This document shows, in pieces, positions 34,779 through 44,319 of a stretch of DNA of 64,000 nt (position 1 is its first letter; every line of letters begins with the position of its first letter). Below the pieces are notes generated by a model. That model was not told the DNA's origin and did not search any database. It saw only the letters and a list, made by a program, of their open reading frames with translations. Made by a program: the position numbers and the translations under genes. Source of the DNA: Lachnospiraceae bacterium (GTDB lineage Bacteria > Bacillota > Clostridia > Lachnospirales > Lachnospiraceae); the NCBI GenBank assembly GCA_017526745.1, contig JAFXQX010000025.1, positions 1 through 64,000 of the forward strand. Reading direction: 5' to 3'.

Positions 34779-36286
34779 AGAAAATATGCTTTGTCATATT
34801 TGTCATAGCGCTGTTTATAGACACCGCCGTCCTCGGACTGTTTTACTGGTTTCGGGACTCGTACGGTGTCACTTTTCGTGAGATCATCTATACGATCAAA
34901 TCTCCGCTGTCGGGTGCGAACAGCTCGTTCTTTCTGACCTCGGCGGGGTATGTCCTGCCGAAGATCGCAGTGTTTGCTGTCGTATTTGTGGCAGTCTACT
35001 TTGTACTTTTCCGGTTTGCAAAGATCATAGACTTTGATGTGTATCTTAAGGGAAGGTCCGGGGGCGAAAAAAAGATCGACGGACTTACCGCATTATCCCT
35101 TGTCTTTATGATCGCCGCTCTGACGTTTGCGGCCTTTACGCTGCAGGAAATTGACAAAAGACTTGATATAACGGGATTTATACGTGACTACAATGCCAGG
35201 ACGCAGATATATGATGACTATTATGTTATGCCAAATGTTGCGGCAATACAGCCGAAGGAGGGCGGTGCAAAGAACCTTCTGTACATCTACATGGAGAGCA
35301 TGGAGACCACCTATGCTTCAAAGGAGGTCGGAGGAGAGCAGCCCGAGATCAACTATATCCCGAATCTGACCAGGCTGGCCAATGACAATGTTTCGTTTTC
35401 CGACGAGGAAGGGCTCGGAGGGTTTATAAGCGCCAAGAATACCGACTGGACGATGTCGGCTATATGGGCGACCGAGACCGGGGCGGCATTTGCCTTCCCG
35501 ATCGAGGGCAATTCCGATTTCGGCAACCAGGAACACTTTGCAAAGAACACGTTGACCCTGGGAGACATCCTGGAGCAAAAGGGTTATACACAGGAATTTT
35601 TGTGCGGATCGGATGCCAAGTTCGGAGGCAGGAAGGCCTTTTTCGAGCAGCATGGGAACTTCAGGGTTTACGACCTTTATACGGCTGAAGACGAAGGATA
35701 TCTGACACCGTCCGAAGAGGTCAACTGGGGTATCGAAGACTGGAGGCTGTATGATATAGCAAAGGATGAGCTGACCAGGATCGCAGCTCAGGGTCAGCCG
35801 TTTAACTTTACGATGCTGACCGTTGATACCCATCACTTTGACGGCTGGATATGCCCGAGGTGCGAAGACACTTATCCCGAACAGCTTGCAAACGTCGTAA
35901 CATGCGCAGATAAGCAGATTGGAGAATTTATTGACTGGTGCAGTCAGCAGGACTGGTATGATGATACCGTCATAATTATACAGGGCGATCATCCCCGTAT
36001 GGACCAGTCGCTCGTATCATATGCCAAGGACCGCATGGTCTATAACTGCTTCATCAATGCAGCCTGCGACCCGGCTTCCCTTGATATGAAATCCCGCTCA
36101 TGGAACACGATGGATATGTTCCCGACCATACTGTCCGCAATGGGATTTGAGGTTCCCGATTCCCGTCTCGGGCTTGGCACCGATATGTTCTCCGGAAAGA
36201 AGACATTATGCGAGACGATAGGGAGCGACTACATCGATGTCGAGGTCATGAAATACTCGCAGTTCTATGCGGACAATTTCTATTGA
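34754..36286 (+). CDS. LTA-synthase / sulfatase-family membrane phosphoglycerol transferase-like protein
   Basis: The 510-aa protein has about four membrane helices in its first 150 residues and an extracellular alkaline-phosphatase-superfamily domain. Motifs are NLLYIYMESMETT (metal-binding Glu), GGFISAKNTDWTMSA (candidate nucleophile Thr region), FNFTMLTVDTHHFDG, VIIIQGDHPRMD and WNTMDMFPTILSAMGF. This is the pattern of LtaS and MdoB-type phosphoglycerol transferases, which move glycerophosphate from phosphatidylglycerol to a glycan or polymer. It has fewer membrane helices than LtaS (five). Co-transcription with a GDPD-like gene suggests polymer turnover. Confidence 0.84.
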   Translation: MRDKEKRLKKICFVIFVIALFIDTAVLGLFYWFRDSYGVTFREIIYTIKSPLSGANSSFFLTSAGYVLPKIAVFAVVFVAVYFVLFRFAKIIDFDVYLKGRSGGEKKIDGLTALSLVFMIAALTFAAFTLQEIDKRLDITGFIRDYNARTQIYDDYYVMPNVAAIQPKEGGAKNLLYIYMESMETTYASKEVGGEQPEINYIPNLTRLANDNVSFSDEEGLGGFISAKNTDWTMSAIWATETGAAFAFPIEGNSDFGNQEHFAKNTLTLGDILEQKGYTQEFLCGSDAKFGGRKAFFEQHGNFRVYDLYTAEDEGYLTPSEEVNWGIEDWRLYDIAKDELTRIAAQGQPFNFTMLTVDTHHFDGWICPRCEDTYPEQLANVVTCADKQIGEFIDWCSQQDWYDDTVIIIQGDHPRMDQSLVSYAKDRMVYNCFINAACDPASLDMKSRSWNTMDMFPTILSAMGFEVPDSRLGLGTDMFSGKKTLCETIGSDYIDVEVMKYSQFYADNFY

Positions 36287-36310
36287 AAAAATCACTGTTT
36301 ATGCTACAAT
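36283..36310 (+). promoter_or_regulatory. Promoter of pfp
   Basis: TTGAAA (36283-36288) overlaps the stop codon of the previous gene, and TACAAT (36305-36310) follows after 16 bp. The start codon lies 57 bases further on, after AAAAGGAG. Confidence 0.65.
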
Positions 36311-36367
36311 CTTAAACAGCGTTTTTTGAACTATATGTAATGATTTTTACGGAAAAGGAGTATTGTT

Positions 36368-38026
36368 ATGAATCTGTCACCTCTTCAGAAAGCAAGGTAT
36401 GAGTATGTTCCGAAGCTTCCCGGCATGCTCAGGAACGGGATCAGCAAGATCTGCGTCAGGAACGGAGAAGCTACGACAAGCGTTGCCGATCAGGATAAGA
36501 TCAAGGCGCTTTTTCCCAATACATACGGTAAGAACGAGATAACATTCGAAAAGGGCGAGAACAACTCACCCGCCAAGAAGCAGGTAGTCGGCGTTATCCT
36601 TTCCGGCGGACAGGCACCCGGCGGCCATAACGTTGTATGCGGTCTTTACGATGCGCTCAAGGCAACCGACAAGAACAACGTTTTACTCGGATTCAAGGGC
36701 GGCCCTTCGGGACTGATCGACGATGATTTTGTTGAGTTTGATGATGCGTTCATCGATCAGTACAGAAACACCGGCGGATTCGATATCATCGGATCGGGCA
36801 GGACAAAGCTTGAGACAACGGATCAGTTCAAGGTTGTTACCGAAGTTGCCAAGAAGCACGGTCTTACGGCTATCGTTATCATCGGTGGTGACGATTCCAA
36901 CACCAACGCAGCTGTTCTTGCCGAGTACATGGCAGCAAACAATACGGGCGTACAGGTCATCGGATGCCCGAAGACTATAGACGGCGACCTCAAGAACGAG
37001 GACATCGAGGCATCATTCGGATTCGATACGGCTACCAAGACATATTCGGAACTTATCGGAAACATCGAAAGAGATGCAAATTCAGCCAAGAAGTACTGGC
37101 ACTTCATCAAGGTCATGGGCAGAAGCGCGAGCCACGTTGCTCTTGAGTGTGCGCTCGAGACACAGCCGAACATCTGCCTTATCGGTGAGGAGGTTGCAGC
37201 CAAGAAGATGTCTCTTTCACAGATCGCGTCCCAGATCGCAGATTCTGTTGAAAAGCGCGGAAACGCTGGCAATAACTTTGGTGTAGCCATCATTCCCGAA
37301 GGTATCGTTGAGTTCGTACCCGAGTTCTCAAAGCTCATCGCCGAGATCAACGAACTCCTTGCAGGCGAGAATACAGTCAAGTTCAACGCACTTCCCGACT
37401 GGGATGCGAAGTATGCTTTCATAGAAAAAGGACTGACGAAGGAATCGATGGCAGTATTTGCGATCCTTCCCCAGCTCATTCAGCAGCAGCTCTTCCTCGA
37501 AAGAGACCCTCACGGAAACGTTCAGGTATCTCTGATCGAGTCCGAAAAGCTTCTCTCCGCACTTGTTAAGGACGAGCTTGAAAAGAGAAAGGCAGCCGGC
37601 ACATACAAGGGCAAGTTCAGTGCCCTCCATCACTTCTTCGGATATGAAGGAAGATGTGCATTCCCGTCAAATTTTGATGCGGATTACTGCTACTCACTCG
37701 GCTACAACGCATTCATGCTGATCCAGTACGGATTTACCGGATATCTTTCAAAGGTTTCAAATCTTTCTAAGCCTGCTGAAGAGTGGGTTGCCGGCGGAAT
37801 GCCGATCACGAAGATGATGAACATCGAGAGAAGAAACGGTGAGGACAAGCCCGTTATAAGAAAGGCTCTTGTTGAGCTTGACGGCAAGCCCTTCAAGTAC
37901 TTTGCGGAAAATCGTGACAAGTGGGCAGTTGAGACAGCGTTCACATATCCCGGTGCGATCCAGTACTACGGTCCTTCAGAGGTATGCGACCTGACAACGA
38001 GGACACTTGCTCTAGAGCATTCGTAA
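36368..38026 (+). CDS. pfp: PPi-dependent 6-phosphofructokinase (long form)
   Basis: The 552-aa protein has [14 protein letters not shown] (phosphate-donor loop), [11 protein letters not shown] (Asp175-Asp176) and CPKTIDGDL (Lys202, catalytic Asp205). GGDD together with PKTIDGD is the known signature of pyrophosphate-dependent rather than ATP-dependent enzymes. The length fits the long clostridial/plant-type PFP family. It interconverts fructose-6-phosphate and fructose-1,6-bisphosphate. Codon bias is strong (many CTT, GTT and AAG codons), consistent with high expression. Its last 86 bases overlap the convergent small gene. Confidence 0.95.
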   Translation: MNLSPLQKARYEYVPKLPGMLRNGISKICVRNGEATTSVADQDKIKALFPNTYGKNEITFEKGENNSPAKKQVVGVILSGGQAPGGHNVVCGLYDALKATDKNNVLLGFKGGPSGLIDDDFVEFDDAFIDQYRNTGGFDIIGSGRTKLETTDQFKVVTEVAKKHGLTAIVIIGGDDSNTNAAVLAEYMAANNTGVQVIGCPKTIDGDLKNEDIEASFGFDTATKTYSELIGNIERDANSAKKYWHFIKVMGRSASHVALECALETQPNICLIGEEVAAKKMSLSQIASQIADSVEKRGNAGNNFGVAIIPEGIVEFVPEFSKLIAEINELLAGENTVKFNALPDWDAKYAFIEKGLTKESMAVFAILPQLIQQQLFLERDPHGNVQVSLIESEKLLSALVKDELEKRKAAGTYKGKFSALHHFFGYEGRCAFPSNFDADYCYSLGYNAFMLIQYGFTGYLSKVSNLSKPAEEWVAGGMPITKMMNIERRNGEDKPVIRKALVELDGKPFKYFAENRDKWAVETAFTYPGAIQYYGPSEVCDLTTRTLALEHS

Positions 38027-38462
38027 GTACAAGCAGGTCTTCATATTGAACATAATCCTCCGGGGAGTGCACCTCTTCGGGGGATTCTTTTTGCACTTTC
38101 AGAAAACTCTTCCGCCCGTACTCATCCCGTATCTCCACAATTTCCGAGACTGAAGCGGTGGACCTGGCGGGCGGGGTGGACCTGGGGGACGGGGTTAGTG
38201 GACCATTTTCAGCACTTGATTTCGAAAATGGTCCACTAACCCCGTCCCCTAGGTCCACTTCCCCCAGAACCACCTTCCCGGTCTCAAGCAGACGTTCCCA
38301 CATGACCTTGGCGATATAGTCGTCTTTTGCCGGAAATGTAAGGGAAGCTTTGATCTTGTCAAATGTGTATCCCCTGTCGGTAAGATGCCGTATCGCATCG
38401 CCGCAGGATGCGTCCATCGTGAAATTATGAAGTGCTTTTGCAAAAGCGCTGTTATCAGCCAC
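37941..38462 (-). CDS. Small conserved protein interrupted in frame by a palindromic element
   Basis: The 173-aa protein starts at a GTG with AGAGG upstream. The N-terminal part ([18 protein letters not shown], then [13 protein letters not shown] and [14 protein letters not shown]) and the later [14 protein letters not shown] recall a conserved Lachnospiraceae protein of unknown function, as I remember it. Between them, residues of about 68-101 are encoded by a long palindrome (38158-38258) that reads as low-complexity PTS-rich sequence. The 3' end overlaps pfp by 86 bases and its coding region also contains the pfp terminator. It is probably real because both flanking parts look conserved. 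Confidence 0.62.
   Translation of the reverse strand: MADNSAFAKALHNFTMDASCGDAIRHLTDRGYTFDKIKASLTFPAKDDYIAKVMWERLLETGKVVLGEVDLGDGVSGPFSKSSAENGPLTPSPRSTPPARSTASVSEIVEIRDEYGRKSFLKVQKESPEEVHSPEDYVQYEDLLVLTNALEQVSSLSGRIPLKDRSTGSHRDM
38054..38092 (+). terminator. Terminator of pfp
   Basis: A 9-bp stem AATCCTCCG / CGGGGGATT (38054-38062, 38078-38086) is followed by CTTTTT. It lies inside the coding region of the convergent gene. Confidence 0.65.
38158..38258. repeat. Palindromic element A (GGGGACGG core) inside a coding gene
   Basis: Two 35-bp arms (38176-38210 and 38224-38258) are inverted repeats with one mismatch and a 13-bp loop. An 18-bp imperfect tandem copy of the outer arm (38158-38175, two changes) lies next to the left arm, which is the 3' side relative to the host gene. 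The core of the arm is GGGGACGGGG flanked by two GTGGACC copies. The host reading frame stays open across it. Confidence 0.88.
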
Positions 38463-38592
38463 GGAAGGGTACCTCTACAATAAATAACAGTGTTATCCTT
38501 TGCGATTTTTTGCAAAAAGGTCTTGCGTTTCAAACCTTTCGAAACTACTATATTTAGTATGGTATGATTTGTCAAACAAAGGAGCGGTATCA

Positions 38593-40899
38593 ATGGGTAT
38601 AGAAAGAATAAGGGAGCAGGTATTCTGCAATGAAGTGGAAAAGGCCCTTACCGATGTGGCAAAGCGTGAGTACAATAAAGAGCCGAAGGACCTGACTGAT
38701 GAGGAGACGTATTACAGCCTTCTTCATGTCGTAAAGGATCTCAGCGCATCGACCAAAAGGATCAGCGGCAACAAGAAGATCTACTATATATCGGCGGAGT
38801 TTCTGATCGGAAAGCTTTTGACCAACAATCTCATCAACCTCGGGATATACGACAGGGTTAAGGAGATCCTCGCCGGCTACGGCAAGAAGCTTTCGGACAT
38901 TGAGGAGATCGAGCCGGAACCTTCGCTCGGAAACGGCGGACTCGGGAGACTGGCCGCATGCTTCCTCGATTCGATCGCAACGCTCGGGCTTCCCGGCGAC
39001 GGCATAGGCCTTAACTATCACTTCGGGCTGTTCCGCCAGAAGTTTTCCGATAGGCTCCAGACCGCGGTTCCGGACAAGTGGATCGCCGACAGGTCTTGGC
39101 TCAACAAGACCGATATTTCATTCGAGGTATGCTTTGGCAAGAAGAAGGTAAGATCCGTTCTGTATGATATCGATGTCGTCGGTTATGAGGAGGGTGTGAA
39201 CAAGCTGCACCTCTTTGATCTTGAATCCGTAGACGAGTCGATAATAAAGAAAGGCATTACCTTCGACAAGACCGCGATAGACAAGAACTTAACGCTCTTC
39301 CTCTATCCCGACGATTCGGACGAGGATGGCAATCTTCTTCGCATATACCAGCAGTATTTCATGGTATCCAACGCTGCGCAGCTCATACTCCGTGAGCTTC
39401 ACGAGCAGCAGATCGACCTGCACAGGATGTACGACCATGCCGTCATCCAGATAAACGACACTCACCCGACCATGGTGATCCCGGAACTCATCAGGATCCT
39501 TACCGAGGAAAAGGCGATGTCAATGGACGATGCGATCGACGTCGTATCCAAGACATGCGCGTACACGAACCACACGATACTTGCGGAAGCACTCGAGAAG
39601 TGGCCGCTTGAGTACCTTGAAAAGGTCGTTCCCCAGCTCGTTCCGATCATCAAAGAACTTGATAAGAGGGTTAAGGCCAAATACAAGGACAAAAAGGTCC
39701 AGATCATCGACAAGGACAAACGCGTACACATGGCGCACATCGACATCCACTACGGATTTTCCGTAAACGGTGTTGCGGCGCTGCATACGCAGATACTCAA
39801 GGACACTGAGCTTAACCACTTTTACAAGATATATCCTGAGAAGTTCAACAACAAGACGAACGGCATCACGTTCAGAAGGTGGCTCATGGGCTGCAATCCC
39901 GCGCTGGCAGGCCTTATCACGGATCTGACAGGAGATTCCTGGAAGAAGGATGCCTCAAAGCTTACGGCCCTAATGGAATTCAAGGATGATGCAGACGCTG
40001 CAGCGAAAATCATGGCGGTCAAGCAACGCAAGAAGGATGAACTGTGTGCCTATATCAAAGAGCATGAGGGCGTAGAGCTTGACAGGGAATCGATATTTGA
40101 CATCCAGATCAAGCGTATGCACGAATACAAGCGTCAGCAGATGAACGCCCTTTATATCATCCATAAGTATCTTGAGATCAAGGCAGGCCAAAAGCCCGTC
40201 CGTCCCATGACGTTCATCTTCGGGGCAAAGGCGGCGCCCGCATACGTGATCGCACAGGATGTCATCCATCTGCTCCTGTGTCTGCAGGAACTGATCAACA
40301 ATGACCCTGATGTGAAGGATCATATGAAGGTTGTCATGGTTGAAAACTATAACGTCACCTATGCGGAGCATCTGATCCCTGCCTGCGACATATCCGAACA
40401 GATATCGCTCGCATCCAAGGAGGCATCCGGCACCGGTAACATGAAGTTCATGTTAAACGGAGCCGTAACGCTTGGCACGATGGACGGTGCAAACGTAGAG
40501 ATCCACGATCTGGTCGGCGACGACAACATCTACGTGTTCGGCAAGGACTCCGATACGGTCATCAAACTGTACGAAAAGAGCGCCTACGTTTCGAAGGACT
40601 ACTACAAAAAGAGCAAGGTTATAAAGGAAGCGGTTGATTTTATCACCGACAAGAAGATGCTCGCCATCGGCCACAAGGAAAATCTGAAGAGGCTGCAGGA
40701 CGAACTGCTTAACAAGGACTGGTTCATGACCCTTCTCGACCTTGAAGAATACATCAGTGTGAAGGATAAGGCGTTCACGGATTACGAGGACCGGCGGTCA
40801 TGGGGCAAAAAGATGCTCGTTAACATCGCGCAGGCCGGATTCTTCTCATCCGACCGTACGATAGAAGAGTATAACAGGGATATATGGAAGCTGTCATGA
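38593..40899 (+). CDS. glgP: Glycogen/maltodextrin phosphorylase
   Basis: The 768-aa protein starts at the ATG at 38593, preceded by AAAGGAG. It is a GT35 phosphorylase with [73 protein letters not shown] (PLP-lysine Lys618) and [10 protein letters not shown]. It releases glucose-1-phosphate from storage or imported glucans, feeding glycolysis next to the PPi-type phosphofructokinase. An extended -10 (TGGTATGAT, 38560-38568) lies just upstream. The length is slightly short compared with 800-840 aa animal enzymes but normal for clostridia. Confidence 0.95.
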   Translation: MGIERIREQVFCNEVEKALTDVAKREYNKEPKDLTDEETYYSLLHVVKDLSASTKRISGNKKIYYISAEFLIGKLLTNNLINLGIYDRVKEILAGYGKKLSDIEEIEPEPSLGNGGLGRLAACFLDSIATLGLPGDGIGLNYHFGLFRQKFSDRLQTAVPDKWIADRSWLNKTDISFEVCFGKKKVRSVLYDIDVVGYEEGVNKLHLFDLESVDESIIKKGITFDKTAIDKNLTLFLYPDDSDEDGNLLRIYQQYFMVSNAAQLILRELHEQQIDLHRMYDHAVIQINDTHPTMVIPELIRILTEEKAMSMDDAIDVVSKTCAYTNHTILAEALEKWPLEYLEKVVPQLVPIIKELDKRVKAKYKDKKVQIIDKDKRVHMAHIDIHYGFSVNGVAALHTQILKDTELNHFYKIYPEKFNNKTNGITFRRWLMGCNPALAGLITDLTGDSWKKDASKLTALMEFKDDADAAAKIMAVKQRKKDELCAYIKEHEGVELDRESIFDIQIKRMHEYKRQQMNALYIIHKYLEIKAGQKPVRPMTFIFGAKAAPAYVIAQDVIHLLLCLQELINNDPDVKDHMKVVMVENYNVTYAEHLIPACDISEQISLASKEASGTGNMKFMLNGAVTLGTMDGANVEIHDLVGDDNIYVFGKDSDTVIKLYEKSAYVSKDYYKKSKVIKEAVDFITDKKMLAIGHKENLKRLQDELLNKDWFMTLLDLEEYISVKDKAFTDYEDRRSWGKKMLVNIAQAGFFSSDRTIEEYNRDIWKLS

Positions 40900-40902
40900 G
40901 GT

Positions 40903-40923
40903 GTCACTTGCGAAGCAGGTGAC
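40903..40923 (+). other. Tight hairpin between glgP and the PilZ gene
   Basis: A 9-bp stem GTCACTTGC / GCAGGTGAC with a GAA loop follows the glgP stop. It has no T-run, so it may be an mRNA-stabilising or weak processing element. Confidence 0.5.
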
Positions 40924-40967
40924 GGAGTCCTGATGACGACCCGCGAAGCAAGATAGGAGGTATACAA

Positions 40968-41279
40968 ATGAGAGAACGTCGTAACATCTCGAGAGTTGAT
41001 TATTCGGCAAAGGGTGTCGTTGTTATATGTGACACGGCCCAGAAATTCTTCGTGGAGACCAAGAACGTCAGCCCGCTCGGCATGGGCCTGATCATGCCGG
41101 AGGACACACCGGAGATCGTCGGCAAGGATATTATCATCGTGGCAAGCACCCTGATAATGTATGCGGATGTCAACCGCCAGGTCAAGAATGATGACGGCAC
41201 ATATACGGTCGGAATACATGCCAGACAGTTCACGCCCGAAGTACTTCAGTACCTGTTCCGACACATCGCAGACGAGTGA
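40968..41279 (+). CDS. Single-domain PilZ protein (c-di-GMP receptor)
   Basis: The 103-aa protein starts with RERRNISRVDY, carrying the RxxxR c-di-GMP-binding motif, and NVSPLGMGL matches the [D/N]xSxxG motif. The rest is the usual beta-barrel (YTVGIHARQFTPEVLQYL). It is preceded by AGGAGG. It would bind c-di-GMP set by the GGDEF and EAL proteins elsewhere in the window. Its position 68 bases after glgP allows co-transcription, but a link to glycogen is not shown. Confidence 0.82.
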   Translation: MRERRNISRVDYSAKGVVVICDTAQKFFVETKNVSPLGMGLIMPEDTPEIVGKDIIIVASTLIMYADVNRQVKNDDGTYTVGIHARQFTPEVLQYLFRHIADE

Positions 41280-41324
41280 TCCCGGCCTGCCGGACGGCCC
41301 GGACATGAAAAACATGAAAATCAC

Positions 41325-41359
41325 AAGCCCCATTATCCATATGGATAGTGGGGCTTTTT
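41325..41359 (+). terminator. Terminator after the PilZ gene
   Basis: A 14-bp stem (41325-41338 / 41343-41356, one G-T pair, ATAT loop) beginning AAGCCCC ends in GGGGCTTTTT. Confidence 0.88.
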
Positions 41360-41386
41360 GGACCTTTTTTGGTCGATCGCACGTCT

Positions 41387-41400
41387 TTATAGTTAAGAGA
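41387..41400 (+). promoter_or_regulatory. Shared promoter-like box of surface-protein gene 1
   Basis: TTATAGTTAAGAGA occurs here and again, identically, at 47008-47021 before surface-protein gene 3. TATAGT could be a -10 element. A second shared string (ACCTTTT) lies about 26 bases upstream in both. Both are 80-100 bases before the start codon. Confidence 0.55.
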
Positions 41401-41482
41401 AGCAATAAAAATGTCGATATCATTGATACGAAATCGTAAGAAGATAAATTGTTTTTTGTCAGGGTTCAGGAGGTAATGATCT

Positions 41483-44113
41483 ATGAGAAAAAACGTTAAG
41501 AATGACAGGGTTTTACGCGCGATAACGATCGGTCTTGCGACCATGATAGCCGCTTCAAGCGCACCGATCACGGTTTTTGCCGAAGAAGGTGACGGCGAAT
41601 CTTCGTCTGCTTCCGAATCATCATCCGAATCATCATCGGAATCATCGGAGTCTTCTTCCGAAAGCTCGGAAGGCGGAGAGAGCAGCAGTGAAGGAAGTGC
41701 TGAAACAAGCGTAGAAACAAACATAGAAGCGAGCACGGAATCGAGCGAGAGCGTATCTACCTTCGTTGAAGATAACAGTCAGGTTTTCGAAGAGGCCAAG
41801 GATCTGAGCGATATCGTAAGCAACGATGTTGTTCCGGTCGTGGGAGCGATAGATGAGGCTGTTGTTGAGGTTGCTCCGATGCCGGATATCCTGAGTGAAG
41901 CCGCTGCTTCGGATATCTCACAGGATCTTAATGCTGCCGCTGATCTCATAGATAAGGATGCATCAGAAGCCGATACTCTCGGAAATCTCGGAGCAGCTCA
42001 GGATAATCTCAGCCAGGCACTCGTGATCGCCAGTGAAACTGATGATCTTGTTACAGCCGGAAATAACGCCCTTACTCAGAAGGATGAGGATGGCAGCAAT
42101 TTTGCCGACAGGCTCGAGGATTTCTCTACAGCAGAAGAAGAGACAACAGGACATGCCGATGAGGTCATCAATCAGGCTGACATAGCCAATGATCAGGCTG
42201 CGACCAAGCAGGAAGCTGTCAGCGCCAAGGAAAAGGCCAAGGATGAGCTTGACGAGGCAGAAGAAGGCCTGTTCGTTGCCGTTAATGAATATAACGCTGC
42301 CCAGGAAGCGGTCTATAATGCTCAGAGCGAGCTTGACGAAGCCATTGCCAAGCAGAAGGAAGCGCAGGCAAAGCTTGATGCAGCCAGACAGGACCTTAAC
42401 AAGGCCGGAATGGATGCCAATGCCGCAAACGAGAAGATGAAAGCTGCACAGGCAAAACTTCAGCAGGCCAAGAAGGAAGAAGAAAAGGTTCAGCAAAACG
42501 TTGATAAGATGCAGGCTATCGAGAGACAGTCATATGCCGTAGCAGTCAAGTACTTCAGGGATATTCTCGGAAGCGGCGTTGTATATAAGGAAGACGGAAC
42601 TCTTGATATTGAAGCGTGTGCCAGGAAGGTTACCCAGGCACAGATCGATGCTAAAGCGAAAAGCCCCGGGGATGTCATGATGCTCGGAAGGGACCTTCTT
42701 CAGAAGATACTTGACTACAAGCTTTCCAACGATCCTAATGTCGACTGGAGTACACTTGAGATAGGTGAGCAGGAAAAGGACGCCAACGGCAAGGTGCTCA
42801 CAGAACACAAAGATGCTCGTGAAGCTATAATCTTTGAGTCCGATAATCCTGCTGATCCCACGGACAAGGAAAGTGTCGGCCAGGATCAGGTTGTTATCAA
42901 CAAAGACCGTTCAAGCAGAGGACGCAATGATAAGAATCTCAAAGCGAACGCAGACACGGGTGTTGAGTGGCAAAAAATACAGGACAAGAATAAAGAAGAA
43001 GCCGGCGGCAGATCCAACAGGATAAAGGTCACATACAAAGACAAAGCCGGCAATGAACATATCGAGTATTACAACTATATATTCAAGTCCTCGGCATTCG
43101 AAGACAGAACAGACGTAGGTGAGAGCCCGGTATACGTTGCCCTTGTAAACGAAACATCCGACGGCTGGCGCGCATCGGAAGATCCTGACGTCGACATAGA
43201 TGATCGCAGCACCCTTAACCGTAAACTGACAGAAGCCAGAACTGCGATCAAAGACTATAATGAGGCAGTCACCGCTGTTGATGAGGCACAGCAGAAGGTT
43301 AAGGATCTTGAGGAGAAGATCAGGACATTAAGCGATATAGTCTCCAAGACAGGTCTTAGTGACATACGGATACAGGCCCTTCAGGATAAGCTTGATAAAG
43401 CAAACGATGAACTTGACGATGCCAAGTCAAGAAAAGAAGCACTTGAAGAAAAGGTTGAGCAGGCCCGGAAGGCATATGCGGGCATAGACCTTTCCAGGTT
43501 TGATATAAGCGAGGATGATCAGATACCCGGAGATCAGACAGATGGTCAGACAGATACTTTGCCTGATCCGGCAGCCGGTACTGTTGCTGAAGCTGATGAA
43601 GAGACAGCACCTGCAGCGGATACTTCGACAGGATCTGCATTTACGATCCCGGATACTGTGATACCTTCCGCATCGGCTGACGATGCAGCATCCCCTATCA
43701 TCGCTCCCGAAGTTCCCGCCGTTTTCGCCGACGCAACAGGTGACGCAACGGGCGATGCAGCAGGCGGATCATCCGTCGAAGATGCAGCAGGCGCAGCCGC
43801 TGTCGGTGGCGGAGCACTTCTTGGCGCAGAAGGTGTTCTCGGAGCAAGAGCTGATGAAGATGGTGTAACTCCTGCGGCTTTCGGATCAACAGGCCTTGAG
43901 GTCGAGACTGCTTCGGTAGAAGAAGACCAGAGCCTTGTAAAGCTTGAAGATATGGAAGTTCCTCTTGCCGCAATGCCGAATCTGATGGATGAGGAAAGTG
44001 TCAAGATCAGCCGCATATGGATGATAATCATGACTCTCTTCGGGGCAACAGGAAAGGCTATGTACGATAACCACAGGAAGAAGGAAGAAGCAAAAGCAAA
44101 GGCAGATAAATAA
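41483..44113 (+). CDS. Surface coiled-coil stalk protein 1
   Basis: The 876-aa protein (ATG after AGGAGG) starts with the family signal peptide (VLRAITIGLATMI, cleavage near FA-EE at residue 33). A Ser/Glu-rich stretch (about 36-75) and a helical region follow, then coiled coil 1 (about 235-345), a globular head (about 348-575), coiled coil 2 (about 580-670) and an acidic Ala/Thr/Asp-rich linker. The end has GVLGARADEDG (about 784), KLEDMEVPLAAMP (about 820), one membrane helix (about 844-862) and a Lys-rich tail. The head has IKVTYKDKAGNEH and EYYNYIFKSSAFED, shared with protein 2. No enzymatic motif is seen. It is probably a membrane-anchored surface stalk or adhesin. Confidence 0.82.
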   Translation: MRKNVKNDRVLRAITIGLATMIAASSAPITVFAEEGDGESSSASESSSESSSESSESSSESSEGGESSSEGSAETSVETNIEASTESSESVSTFVEDNSQVFEEAKDLSDIVSNDVVPVVGAIDEAVVEVAPMPDILSEAAASDISQDLNAAADLIDKDASEADTLGNLGAAQDNLSQALVIASETDDLVTAGNNALTQKDEDGSNFADRLEDFSTAEEETTGHADEVINQADIANDQAATKQEAVSAKEKAKDELDEAEEGLFVAVNEYNAAQEAVYNAQSELDEAIAKQKEAQAKLDAARQDLNKAGMDANAANEKMKAAQAKLQQAKKEEEKVQQNVDKMQAIERQSYAVAVKYFRDILGSGVVYKEDGTLDIEACARKVTQAQIDAKAKSPGDVMMLGRDLLQKILDYKLSNDPNVDWSTLEIGEQEKDANGKVLTEHKDAREAIIFESDNPADPTDKESVGQDQVVINKDRSSRGRNDKNLKANADTGVEWQKIQDKNKEEAGGRSNRIKVTYKDKAGNEHIEYYNYIFKSSAFEDRTDVGESPVYVALVNETSDGWRASEDPDVDIDDRSTLNRKLTEARTAIKDYNEAVTAVDEAQQKVKDLEEKIRTLSDIVSKTGLSDIRIQALQDKLDKANDELDDAKSRKEALEEKVEQARKAYAGIDLSRFDISEDDQIPGDQTDGQTDTLPDPAAGTVAEADEETAPAADTSTGSAFTIPDTVIPSASADDAASPIIAPEVPAVFADATGDATGDAAGGSSVEDAAGAAAVGGGALLGAEGVLGARADEDGVTPAAFGSTGLEVETASVEEDQSLVKLEDMEVPLAAMPNLMDEESVKISRIWMIIMTLFGATGKAMYDNHRKKEEAKAKADK

Positions 44114-44135
44114 TATCTACTCGCATTATCAGATG

Positions 44136-44173
44136 AAAAAGAACAGTTCCGCTTCGGCGGGGCTGTTCTTTTT
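44136..44173 (+). terminator. Terminator of surface-protein gene 1
   Basis: A 13-bp stem AGAACAGTTCCGC / GCGGGGCTGTTCT with a TTCG tetraloop is followed by TTTTT. Confidence 0.9.
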
Positions 44174-44319
44174 CTGTGCGCGAAGCGGATGGATCAAGTG
44201 ATTTTGTGACATATTATGTCTACCGTGACATTTTCTCCGGATTCTCGTTAAGTTTTTTGCCATATGTGACGATATTAATAATGTGTGAAGAGATAATAAG
44301 CAGTTCGGAGGATAAGATC

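Noticed and set aside
41590-41710. Tandem TCATC/GAATC-type repeat as a possible non-coding repeat array
   Set aside because: It is in frame and encodes the Ser/Glu-rich region of surface protein 1.
43546-44031. Long minus-strand open frame opposite surface gene 1
   Set aside because: It is an Ala/Ser-rich mirror of the low-complexity linker, with no ribosome site or recognisable domain. The same applies to minus-strand frames at 44773-45297, 45843-46670 and 49285-49896.
43942-44113. LPXTG cell-wall sorting signal in the surface proteins
   Set aside because: A VPLA string and membrane helix are present, but no LPxTG, NPxTx or xPKTG sequence precedes the helix in any of the four.
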